Source: Verrucomicrobiia bacterium
GTDB lineage: Bacteria; Verrucomicrobiota; Verrucomicrobiia; Verrucomicrobiales; Akkermansiaceae
Length of the DNA stretch: 39,607 nt
NCBI GenBank assembly: GCA_947462875.1
Contig: CANHQJ010000031.1
Coordinates: forward strand, 1-39,607
Reading direction: 5' to 3'
Shown here: in pieces, positions 32,428 through 39,607 of the stretch
How the letters are laid out: every line of letters begins with the position of its first letter
Position numbering within the stretch: the stretch's first letter is position 1
Made by a program: the position numbers and the translations under genes
Notes under the pieces: generated by a model
What the model saw: only the letters and a program-made list of their open reading frames with translations
Database searches by the model: none
What the model was told of the DNA's origin: nothing

Positions 32428-33876
32428 ATGTGTATGTTACTCAGAAGCTTGATGGTGATCGCGATGGTTGCGGGATGGGCGCATGGCGATAACGCGACTC
32501 CCCGAGCCGCCAGCAAGCCGAACATCATCATGATTCTCGCCGATGATTTCGGCTACGGCAGTGCCGGTTGCTATGGCGCGGATGGCAAACTGGTGCGCAC
32601 GCCGAACATCGATCGGCTCGCGCGCGAGGGCCGACGTTTCACCGATGCCTGCACTCCGTCGAGCGTCTGTTCGCCGACGCGCTATGGCATGTTGACGGGA
32701 CGGTATTGCTGGAGGACCTCACTCAAACAACAAGTGCTCAACGTGAAGGATCCCTTGCACATCGAAACCAACCGCACGACGGTCGCATCGTTGCTCCAGC
32801 GCAACGGCTATGCCACTGCCGCCATCGGCAAATGGCATCTCGGCTATGGTGCAACCTCTCCGGCGGATTTCACTGTCAAACTCCGCCCCGGCCCGCAGGA
32901 CATCGGCTTCGGCTATCATTTCGGCGTTCCGTCCAACCACGGCGACCTTACCGGCGTTTTCGTGGATGGCGAGATGGTGGCCGGATTGCGCTCGGCAACG
33001 CTGATGCCATTCGGCAGCAATTACTACGGTGGTCGCCCGTTCATGGGGCTCGACGCACCGCAGCGCGACGACTCGACCGTGATGGAGGTGCTCACCGATA
33101 AGGCCGTGGGTTGGATCGAACAACAGAAGCGCGACAAACCGTTTTACCTCTACTTCACACCCGTGGCCGCTCACGAACCGGTCACCCCCTCCGTTCACAC
33201 CAAGGGCACGAGCAAGGCCGGGCTGTATGGTGACTGGATCCACGAGCTGGACCGCAGCGTCGGGCGCATCCTCGATGCCCTCGATAAACAGCAAATCGCC
33301 AACGACACGCTGGTCCTCTTCACCAGCGACAATGGGGGCGAGAACAAAAACACCCGCGGCGGGCAGGCGATCGCCATCGAGGCCGGCTTGCGGATGAACG
33401 GTCCGTGGCGCGCTGGCAAGCACAGCATTTACGAAGGAGGGTTTCGCGTGCCCTACCTGATCCGTTGGCCTAACAAGATCCCGGCGGGCACGGTCTGCGA
33501 TGAAATGATCAACTTGACTGATACGCTCGCCACCACGGCCGTGTTGGTCGGTGAGAAACCGATCGGTGAAGACAGTTTCAACGTCCTGCCCGCCTGGCTC
33601 GGCGAGAAGCACGATCAACCGCTGCGCGAGTCGATGATTTTGCATAGCTCGGACGGCACCTTCGCGGTCCGTCAGGGGCCGTGGAAATGGATCGAGGGCA
33701 AGCCTGGCAAACCCGGTCCCGCGAAGAACCGGCCATCCGATTCCACGCCCCAACTCTACAACCTTCAGGACGACCCCGCCGAGCAGCGGAACGTGATTGG
33801 CGATCATCCGGCCGTGGCCCAGCGTCTTTCCGCGCTGTTGCAACGTTTTCGAAAACAAGGAAACAGTCAGCCATGA
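32428..33876 (+). CDS. Secreted sulfatase, canonical FGly motif
   Basis: This 482-residue arylsulfatase-family enzyme has a signal peptide (MCMLLRSLMVIAMVAGWAHG; a second ATG two codons in is an alternative start). Active-site features are complete: metal ligands in ILADDFGYG (Asp39-Asp40), C81-S-P-T-R as the formylglycine site, GKWHLGYG, AHEPVTPS, SDNGGE and IYEGGFRVPYL. It would remove sulfate esters from sulfated polysaccharides or glycosides outside the cell, a common trait of marine or host-associated Verrucomicrobia. Its stop overlaps an ATG upstream of the next sulfatase gene (ATGA at 33873), so the pair is probably an operon. The target sugar is not predictable by eye. Confidence 0.93.
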   Translation: MCMLLRSLMVIAMVAGWAHGDNATPRAASKPNIIMILADDFGYGSAGCYGADGKLVRTPNIDRLAREGRRFTDACTPSSVCSPTRYGMLTGRYCWRTSLKQQVLNVKDPLHIETNRTTVASLLQRNGYATAAIGKWHLGYGATSPADFTVKLRPGPQDIGFGYHFGVPSNHGDLTGVFVDGEMVAGLRSATLMPFGSNYYGGRPFMGLDAPQRDDSTVMEVLTDKAVGWIEQQKRDKPFYLYFTPVAAHEPVTPSVHTKGTSKAGLYGDWIHELDRSVGRILDALDKQQIANDTLVLFTSDNGGENKNTRGGQAIAIEAGLRMNGPWRAGKHSIYEGGFRVPYLIRWPNKIPAGTVCDEMINLTDTLATTAVLVGEKPIGEDSFNVLPAWLGEKHDQPLRESMILHSSDGTFAVRQGPWKWIEGKPGKPGPAKNRPSDSTPQLYNLQDDPAEQRNVIGDHPAVAQRLSALLQRFRKQGNSQP

Positions 33877-33935
33877 AAGGATCGTCCGTCCGCAGCACAC
33901 TAAAAACACAAGACCGAACAAATCCATTACAAGCC

Positions 33936-35330
33936 ATGAACCGTATCCGCTTTATCATCCTTACCCTGCTTCTGGCACCGCTGGCACCGCTGGCCACGCT
34001 ACAGGCTGCCGATTCAACGAAGCCCGCGAGCAAACCGAACATCTTGTTCATCGTTGGCGATGACATGGGCTACGGGGACGTGGGTTTCCATGGCTGCAAA
34101 GACATCCCCACACCGAACCTCGACGCGCTGGCTGCGGCCGGAGTCCGCTTCACCAATGGCTATGTCAGTGGCCCGTATTGCTCTCCAACACGGGCGGGGT
34201 TGCTGACAGGGAGATACCAGACCCGCTTCGGCCACGAGTTCAATCCCGGCGGCGGCGGATCCGGATTGCCATTGACCGAGACCACGATCGCCAACCGGCT
34301 CAAGGAGGTCGGCTACGCCACCGGTCTCGTTGGCAAGTGGCATCTGGGACCGCATCCGCAGCAACGCGGGTTCGATGAGTTCTTCGGATTTCTCGGCGGC
34401 GCGCACAGTTTTTTCGAGGCCGGAGGCATTCTGCGCGGCACGGATCCGGTCAAGGAAATGGACTACACGACCGATGCCTTCGGCCGTGAGGCGGTCGCTT
34501 TCATCGATCGGAACAAGGACCATCCCTGGTTCCTCTATCTGGCCTTCAATGCGGTTCACACGCCGATGCATGCCACCGACGAACGCTTGGCGAAGTTTGC
34601 CAACATCACCGACACAAAACGCCGCACCTACGCCGCCATGATGTTGGCGCTGGACGATGCGATTGGTGTCGTGCGAAAAAAACTCGCCGCCACCGGCCTC
34701 GAACAAAACACCCTCATCGCTTTCATCAGTGACAATGGCGGGCCCACCATGCAAGGCACCACCACGAACGGTTCAAGCAATGATCCGCTGCGTGGCAGCA
34801 AACGCAGCACGCTGGAAGGCGGTATCCGCGTTCCGTTTCTCGTCGCCTTTCCCGGCAAAATCAAACCCGGCGTTTACGAACAACCGGCGATTCAGCTCGA
34901 TCTCACCGCCACCGCGTTGACGCTGGGCGGAGCCAAGACCGACAAAGTCGAGGGCGTCGATCTGCTCCCCTTTCTTGCCGGGGAAAAGAGCGGCGCGCCG
35001 CACGACGCGCTCTACTGGCGCTTCGGCCAGCAAATGGCGATCCGCGCCGGCGATTACAAATTGGTCCGCTACGATCCTATGGCCGATTCCGGCGCAGCAA
35101 AGCAGAAGAATCAACCCAAGGGAGCCAGGCTCTACAATCTCACCAAGGACATCGGCGAGGCAAACGACCTCGCGGCGGCGATGCCGGACAAGGTCAAGGA
35201 GTTGCAGGCAAAGTGGGATGCCTGGAACCAATCGAATGTCCCGCCACTGTGGGGTGAAGGCAAAGCCAACAGCGATGGTCCCGAACCTTCCGGTCAAAAG
35301 AAGCGGAAGAAGAAGCAGGCCGATGAATGA
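33936..35330 (+). CDS. Secreted sulfatase, canonical FGly motif
   Basis: The start at 33936 (MNRIRFIILTLLLAPLAPLA) gives a normal signal peptide and 464 residues. An earlier in-frame ATG at 33873 overlaps the previous gene's TGA and would add 21 polar residues; that ATG may serve only for translational coupling. The fold is S1 sulfatase: VGDDMGYGD (Asp42-Asp43), C82-S-P-T-R, GKWHLGPH, FNAVHTPMH, SDNGGPT and LEGGIRVPFLV. A Lys-rich tail (KKRKKKQADE) ends the protein, unusual for a secreted enzyme and possibly a cell-surface or polysaccharide-binding patch. It likely acts with the upstream sulfatase on one substrate. Confidence 0.92.
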   Translation: MNRIRFIILTLLLAPLAPLATLQAADSTKPASKPNILFIVGDDMGYGDVGFHGCKDIPTPNLDALAAAGVRFTNGYVSGPYCSPTRAGLLTGRYQTRFGHEFNPGGGGSGLPLTETTIANRLKEVGYATGLVGKWHLGPHPQQRGFDEFFGFLGGAHSFFEAGGILRGTDPVKEMDYTTDAFGREAVAFIDRNKDHPWFLYLAFNAVHTPMHATDERLAKFANITDTKRRTYAAMMLALDDAIGVVRKKLAATGLEQNTLIAFISDNGGPTMQGTTTNGSSNDPLRGSKRSTLEGGIRVPFLVAFPGKIKPGVYEQPAIQLDLTATALTLGGAKTDKVEGVDLLPFLAGEKSGAPHDALYWRFGQQMAIRAGDYKLVRYDPMADSGAAKQKNQPKGARLYNLTKDIGEANDLAAAMPDKVKELQAKWDAWNQSNVPPLWGEGKANSDGPEPSGQKKRKKKQADE

Positions 35331-35344
35331 TCAGGAATCTCTTT

Positions 35345-35372
35345 TCATGTTTCGCCTCATGGCTGAAACATG
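35345..35372. terminator. Inverted repeat between convergent sulfatase and DUF1552 genes
   Basis: TCATGTTTC (35345-35353) pairs perfectly with GAAACATGA (35364-35372) around an 11-nt loop. It lies between two convergent genes, where a bidirectional terminator is expected, but there is no T-run on either side, so termination is only suggested. Confidence 0.35.
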
Positions 35373-35400
35373 ACTTGGCGCTGGGAAAGCGCTGCCACCA

Positions 35401-36702
35401 TCACACGTCCAGCTTGCCTGTCGAGTCGCCGATGCGTTCGGCTTGCACGCCCATGCGATCGAGCAGGGACAGGTGCAGGTTGGTCAACGGCGTGTCTGCA
35501 CGCGCTTCGAGCAAGCGACCCGCTTGCAGGCTGCCATTGCCATGACCGGCCAGAATGATGGGCAATTGATCGTGATTGTGGCGGTCTCCATCGCAGATGC
35601 CGCCGCCGTAAACGATCATCGAATGGTCTAACATGTTGCCATCGCCTTCTTTGGTATTTTTCAGATTCGTCAGGAAGCGTGCGAACTCGGCGGCGTAGTA
35701 TTCATCGATCTTCGCGATCAGCGCCAATCGTTTTTCATCGCGCTGGTGGTGGGAGATCCCGTGGTGCGCCTCGTTCACACCGATCTCGGGGAAGGTGCGG
35801 TTCGAGCCATCGTGGGCTAACAGAAATGAGGCGATGCGGGTGCTGTCCGTTTGGAAGGCGACCAGCATCAGATCATACATCGCGCGGATGTGTTCGCGAT
35901 AGGAAGAAGGCACGCCATTCGGCACGTCGATTTCCGGACGCTCTTTGCGGTGTTTTTCGGCGCGCTCGATGCGTTGTTCGATCTCGCGCACGGAGGTGAA
36001 ATACTCATCGAGTTTGTTTTTATCCGCTCCCGTGGCACGCGATTGCAGGCGCTTGGCGTCATCCATGACGAAGTCGAGGACCGATTTTTTGCGAAGCTGG
36101 CGCTCGGCATTGCCCTTTTCATCCTTCGATCCGAAGAGCGCCTCAAACACCATGCGCGGGTCGCGCATCGGCGGTGCCGGAGTGGTATCCGAGCGCCAGG
36201 CGAGGTTGTATTGATAGGCGCAGGAGTAACCGGAATCACAATTGCCGGAACGCCGCGGTTCATCCGTGGAGAGTTCCAGCGAGGGCAGACGTGTCATGTT
36301 GCCGATCTGGCGCGCGGCGATCTGATCCGCGGAGACGCCGATGCGGATGTCGGCCCCCGAGGTCTTGCGCGCTTGGCAACCGGTGAGAAAAGTGGCGTTG
36401 GCACGCGCGTGATCGCCGGCACCATCACCATTCGCACGGGCCTTATCGAGGGCCAATCCCTTGATCACCTGGAAATGATCGCGCACGTTGGCCAGCGGCG
36501 CGAGCGAGGGGGAAAGCTCGTAATTTTTCCCCGAACCGGTAGGAAACCAGAGCTTCGTATTCACTCCATTCGGCAAATAGATGTAGGCCAAACGCAGCGG
36601 CGAACCGGGAGCTGCCGCTGCCGTAGCGGCGCGCAAGGGCTCCAGCATGGGCAAGGCCAAGGTGGATGCCAGACTTTTCAGAAACATGCGTCGGGAGTTC
36701 AT
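35401..36702 (-). CDS. DUF1552 protein with Tat-like signal
   Basis: The 433-residue protein starts MNSRRMFLKSLASTLALPML, with the SRRMFLK pattern typical of Tat-exported DUF1552 members. Family segments visible are YLPNGVNTKLWFP, HQVIKGLA-like FQVIKGLALDKARANGDGAGDHARA, LELSTDEPRRSGNCDSGYSCAYQ and the end YGGGICDGDRHNHDQLPIILAGHGNG. The fold resembles DUF1501/sulfatase-like phosphohydrolases, but no catalytic function has been shown for the family to my knowledge. In Planctomycetes and Verrucomicrobia DUF1552 is usually paired with a DUF1587/1592 cytochrome-type protein; none is present here, so this is a lone copy. Confidence 0.9.
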   Translation of the reverse strand: MNSRRMFLKSLASTLALPMLEPLRAATAAAAPGSPLRLAYIYLPNGVNTKLWFPTGSGKNYELSPSLAPLANVRDHFQVIKGLALDKARANGDGAGDHARANATFLTGCQARKTSGADIRIGVSADQIAARQIGNMTRLPSLELSTDEPRRSGNCDSGYSCAYQYNLAWRSDTTPAPPMRDPRMVFEALFGSKDEKGNAERQLRKKSVLDFVMDDAKRLQSRATGADKNKLDEYFTSVREIEQRIERAEKHRKERPEIDVPNGVPSSYREHIRAMYDLMLVAFQTDSTRIASFLLAHDGSNRTFPEIGVNEAHHGISHHQRDEKRLALIAKIDEYYAAEFARFLTNLKNTKEGDGNMLDHSMIVYGGGICDGDRHNHDQLPIILAGHGNGSLQAGRLLEARADTPLTNLHLSLLDRMGVQAERIGDSTGKLDV

Positions 36703-36871
36703 GGTGCGTGGGAGTGGTGTGCGGAAGGTATCGCCGAAAACGAGGCGCGCAACTGCTATCTACGGCGAATCTCATCATGGGCTTTCATTTTTGTGTCATC
36801 CGCACCATTGGAAAATTGTCCTCATCTTGGAATGGTCAAAGTCCGCGCAATCTGCTCCACTGCTCGCCGTT

Positions 36872-37414
36872 ATGGAGAGTTTGTTATTGCTTGTGATTCC
36901 ACTGGTCATTCTGTTGCTGGTGGTGGTCATGATGTACAACACTCTGGTCAATCGCCGCAACCAGGTGCGCTATGCCTTTTCCTGTATCGATGTGCAGTTG
37001 AAAAGGCGCTTCGATCTGATCCCGAATCTGGTCGAGACGGTCAAAGGCTATGCCACGCATGAAAGCGATTTACTGCAAGCCGTCACCGCCGCGCGAGCCA
37101 ACGTGGCGCAACCAGGTGCCTCATGGACGCAGGAGGAAATGCTGCAACAACAGGTGCAATTGCTCATCGCCCGCGCGGAGGCCTATCCTGATCTGAAAGC
37201 AAACCAACAATTTCTCATGCTGCAACGCCAGCTCAGCGAGTGCGAGGAACAAATCGCTGCCGCCCGTCGCGCCTACAATGCCTCGGTGATGGATTACCAG
37301 AACAGCATCGGCATGTTCCCGTCCTCGATCATCGCCTCGATTTTCCAGTTCCAGCCCATGCCGTCCTTCGAAGCCGCGGTCGCCGAGCGCCACCCCGTCG
37401 ATGTCAAATTCTGA
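36872..37414 (+). CDS. LemA family protein
   Basis: The ATG at 36872 gives 180 residues: one N-terminal helix (about 3-22, LLLLVIPLVILLLVVVMMYN) and the LemA helical bundle, with NRRNQVRYAFSCIDVQLKRRFDLIPNLVETVKGYATHE as the family signature, followed by LTARANV-like AVTAARANVAQ and RRAYNASVMDYQNSIGMFPSSIIA. LemA proteins are inner-membrane anchored with most of the chain outside the cytoplasm; their role is unknown. Its end overlaps the DUF3137 gene by 14 nt. The 169-bp region upstream, shared with the divergent DUF1552 gene, shows no clear promoter. Confidence 0.92.
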   Translation: MESLLLLVIPLVILLLVVVMMYNTLVNRRNQVRYAFSCIDVQLKRRFDLIPNLVETVKGYATHESDLLQAVTAARANVAQPGASWTQEEMLQQQVQLLIARAEAYPDLKANQQFLMLQRQLSECEEQIAAARRAYNASVMDYQNSIGMFPSSIIASIFQFQPMPSFEAAVAERHPVDVKF

Positions 37415-38405
37415 TCCCTCACTTCCCGTGCGAGTCCCCGATTTTCCCCAACTCCTGCAAGACCTTCAGCCCACCGTGCAGGCACTGGAGCAATTGCGCG
37501 CGGACTACAACCGGAAGCGACAGACGGCCAATCGCGTTTCGCTCGTCATCGGCGCCCTCGGCGGCGTGGCGGCGCTGGTAGCGCTCAGCAGCACGAATGA
37601 ACCCGTCGTGACTATCATCGCAGTCGTGGTCACACTTCTGCTGATTGTCGGCTGCCGATTTATCATTCTCAGCAACTCCCGCGAGATATTCCGCAGTGGC
37701 ATCAAAAACGAACTCTACACCCGGGTCACGGCCGCCATCGCGCCGCAGATGGTATTTCAGCCGCATCACTACCGCAGCGAGACAGAGCTGGAACAGACCG
37801 GCCTTATCAGCTCGCGCATCGATCGCTACAGCGGACAAGACCAGTTTTCCGGCCACATCGGCAAAACACCCCTCGTCTTCTCCGAAGTGCATGCCGAACG
37901 CCGTGAAACATCCACCGATTCCAAAGGGCGCAGGAAAACCCGCTGGGTCACGGTATTTCGCGGCATCTTTCTGACGGCGGAATTTCACAAGCATTTCTCC
38001 GGCTACGTCCTGATCGAGACCGATTTCGCGGAGTCGACCTTCGGCTGGCTGGGGCGGAAAATGCAAGGCCTGTCCGGCGACTTGGTCCGTCTGGAACATC
38101 CGGATTTTGAACAAGCCTTCAAGGTCCGCGCCAACGACCCCGTGGAGGCCAACTACCTGCTCACGCCTTCGATGCAAGAACGACTGCTGAAGCTCAGGGA
38201 AACATGGGGCACCGGGATCCAGCTATCGCTCATCGCCGGTCATGTGCATCTCTTGATTCCACAGGGGCACGACTGGTTCGAATGCGACCCCGATCGCGCT
38301 GCGGACGATCAGCATCAGCTCCAGGGGTTTTCCGAGCAATTGATCAGCATTCTGCGGATTGTGGAAGAGCTCGATCTCAATACCCGATTGTGGACCAAGG
38401 AGTGA
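37401..38405 (+). CDS. DUF3137 membrane protein
   Basis: The 334-residue protein has two central-N-terminal helices (about 47-62 and 68-88, VSLVIGALGGVAALVAL and VTIIAVVVTLLLIVGCRFII), then a soluble domain with KTPLVFSEVHAERRETSTDSKGRRKTRWVTVFRGIFLTAEF, the DUF3137 hallmark. Such proteins regularly follow lemA, as here with a 14-nt overlap, so the two probably act together at the membrane; no function is established. It precedes the convergent nucleotidyltransferase gene by 3 nt. Confidence 0.88.
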   Translation: MSNSDPSLPVRVPDFPQLLQDLQPTVQALEQLRADYNRKRQTANRVSLVIGALGGVAALVALSSTNEPVVTIIAVVVTLLLIVGCRFIILSNSREIFRSGIKNELYTRVTAAIAPQMVFQPHHYRSETELEQTGLISSRIDRYSGQDQFSGHIGKTPLVFSEVHAERRETSTDSKGRRKTRWVTVFRGIFLTAEFHKHFSGYVLIETDFAESTFGWLGRKMQGLSGDLVRLEHPDFEQAFKVRANDPVEANYLLTPSMQERLLKLRETWGTGIQLSLIAGHVHLLIPQGHDWFECDPDRAADDQHQLQGFSEQLISILRIVEELDLNTRLWTKE

Positions 38406-38408
38406 GCC

Positions 38409-39434
38409 TCAGAGATCGGCGTGGGAGTGTTCCCCCTCGATCACATTTTCTGAATACACGATGCAGTGCTGCAACCGCGCCCCCGCTGCCACACGACTCT
38501 GCGGCCACAATACCGAGTCGCGGACCTCCGCCCCCGCGCCGATCACACTGCCCGCACCGATGAAACTGCGCTCGATCACCGCATCCGCCGCCACCACCGC
38601 CGTCGGATGGATCGCATCCCCCAACAACAATTCCCGATGCGCCCGCAAGTAGCTCTCGCGCTCGCCCAGATCGAACCACTCGCCCTCATCCAGCACCACG
38701 CAGCCGATTTTCCCCAACTCCGCGAGACGCAGAAACGCCGGAATCACCGACACCACCGTCTCCTCCGGCAAAAAATCGAACAGCGCCGCATTCATGCAAT
38801 AAACGCCCGTGAACACATGCGTGCCCTCGGCTTTCCCGAGGCGATTGCGTATATCGATTACCTTGCCATCGGCACAAGCGATGTGTTTTGCCGTCCCCTC
38901 CGAGCGCAGCGCGAGAGTCACCGGCAGGCCCGAACGCTCATGCGCTTCCACCAACTGCTCCAGCGGCATGGTGGAAAAAATATCGCCATTGTGCACCAGC
39001 ACGTTTTCCTCCCCCATCCACTCGCGCACATTGCGCAAGCCACCACCGGTCTCTAACAACACCGGCTCGTGAAACAAGCGGATCGCCGTGCCCTGCCAAT
39101 GCCCCAGCACGACCGCCTCCCCATTGCCCCCCTGTTCCGGCACCGCATGCCAGTCCTCACAACCCCAACCCCACATCGGATCCTGCCACATCCGCGGCAA
39201 ATGATGCGTGTTCACGGCAAAGTCATCGCAGCCCAGCGTCACACAGGCCTGCCACGCATGCTTGATCAATGCCTGATGCCCCAGCGGCACCAGCGGTTTC
39301 GGCAGTCGATGCGTCAGCGGCTGCAACCGCGTCCCCAATCCCGCGCCCAATAAAAACGCCTTCGTCACGCCCGTCTTATGCCCCGCTCCCTGAAGCTTGG
39401 CGATTCCTTTTTTCGCATGGTGCGCACGATTCAT
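38409..39434 (-). CDS. Sugar nucleotidyltransferase with left-handed beta-helix tail
   Basis: The start at 39434 (MNRAHHAKKGIAKLQG) is chosen; a longer frame adds 29 residues with no family support, and a start nearer VTKAFLLGAG is possible. The 341-residue protein has the NTP-transferase signature LGAGLGTRLQPLTHRLPKPLVPL (29-51), the substrate segment VNTHHLP, ETGGGLRN, VHNGDIFS and GVYCMN. The end has hexapeptide-like turns (HPTAVVAADAVIERSFIGAGSVIGAGAEV) typical of GlmU-like or mannose-1-phosphate guanylyltransferase-type enzymes. It makes a nucleotide sugar for cell-wall or surface polysaccharide synthesis; the sugar is not determined (MurNAc-1-P uridylyltransferase MurU is similar in the core). 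Confidence 0.88.
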   Translation of the reverse strand: MNRAHHAKKGIAKLQGAGHKTGVTKAFLLGAGLGTRLQPLTHRLPKPLVPLGHQALIKHAWQACVTLGCDDFAVNTHHLPRMWQDPMWGWGCEDWHAVPEQGGNGEAVVLGHWQGTAIRLFHEPVLLETGGGLRNVREWMGEENVLVHNGDIFSTMPLEQLVEAHERSGLPVTLALRSEGTAKHIACADGKVIDIRNRLGKAEGTHVFTGVYCMNAALFDFLPEETVVSVIPAFLRLAELGKIGCVVLDEGEWFDLGERESYLRAHRELLLGDAIHPTAVVAADAVIERSFIGAGSVIGAGAEVRDSVLWPQSRVAAGARLQHCIVYSENVIEGEHSHADL

Positions 39435-39462
39435 GCCGCCTGATTTCACCAATGATAAACCT

Positions 39463-39607
39463 GTTGCCTCATAATTCGAGCACACCCAAAGGTTCCTGAA
39501 TGATCGGGATCGTTGCCTCATAATTGAGACACCATAGCGGCTTTGTTTTTGGTGGTTGGTTTGGTTGCCCCTGCGGGCGCTTCGGAGCGTAGCGGAGGAG
39601 CGCCCGC
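39463..39607. repeat. Direct repeat and hairpin running off the window end
   Basis: GTTGCCTCATAATT occurs at 39463-39476 and again at 39512-39525. Farther on, GCGGGCGCT (39573-39581) pairs perfectly with AGCGCCCGC (39599-39607), the last bases of the window. The directly repeated motif near a possible TG end recalls the multiple terminal repeats of some insertion sequences (for example IS21-type), but no transposase is visible, so this is a guess. Confidence 0.4.

Noticed and set aside
35851-37062. Plus-strand frame of 403 residues opposite DUF1552
   Set aside because: Shadow of DUF1552, which has a Tat-type start and family motifs; the frame runs on into the lemA region out of phase with LemA.
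1-39607. CRISPR array, prophage or rRNA operon
   Set aside because: No regularly spaced repeats, phage structural genes or rRNA sequence were seen on either strand.

Overview
The window is about 39.6 kb of moderately GC-rich bacterial chromosome. It fits the Verrucomicrobia best. The grounds are several secreted sulfatases, a DUF1552 protein, a BspA-type leucine-rich surface protein, a long-form LeuA, TTG/GTG starts, and a near absence of Shine-Dalgarno sequences. This is inference from gene content; there is no rRNA gene here to settle it.

Layout. (1) 1-2.95 kb: a secreted SGNH hydrolase flanked by two integron attC-like imperfect inverted repeats, then an exported Asp-rich (Ca-binding type) protein and a gene-poor stretch; probably acquired. 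(2) 2.95-7.6 kb, minus strand: grpE-dnaJ-rsmE operon, leuA and a small membrane protein. (3) 7.8-10.5 kb: a zinc-ribbon membrane protein, a ZnuA-type zinc-binding lipoprotein-like periplasmic protein behind a Zur-like palindrome, and a tiny two-gene unit on the other strand (37-aa exported peptide plus 77-aa zinc ribbon). (4) 10.8-13.4 kb: rpsO-pnp with clear terminators. (5) 13.6-16.2 kb: the BspA-like LRR protein and a VapBC-type toxin-antitoxin pair with a perfect 16-bp operator palindrome. (6) 16.4-23.1 kb: ychF, an ABM-domain monooxygenase, a divergent sulfatase, polA and a metallo-beta-lactamase-fold hydrolase, followed by an inverted pair of REP-like hairpins.

(7) 23.8-31.2 kb is the most interesting part. 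A candidate eight-gene operon holds an exported His/Cys-rich protein, YceI, a polyprenyl diphosphate synthase, an FtsX/MacB-type permease with its ATPase, a 12-helix protein resembling heme-copper oxidase subunit I (CcoN) but apparently lacking CuB ligands, a small membrane protein, and a fusion of an MFS-like membrane domain with a CcoO-like and a second cytochrome c domain. It looks like an isoprenoid-linked, membrane-bound electron-transfer module without a normal oxygen-reducing centre.

(8) 31.3-39.6 kb: extragenic hairpin repeats, a lipoprotein, two canonical sulfatases in tandem, DUF1552, a LemA-DUF3137 pair, a sugar-nucleotide transferase and repeat sequence running off the window end.

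Recurring signals: recognisable sigma-70-like promoters often place the transcription start within 0-6 nt of the start codon (leuA, grpE, znuA, vapB, polA), suggesting leaderless mRNAs. In the GC-rich genes the rare Leu codon TTA occurs largely inside the pentamer GTTAG.
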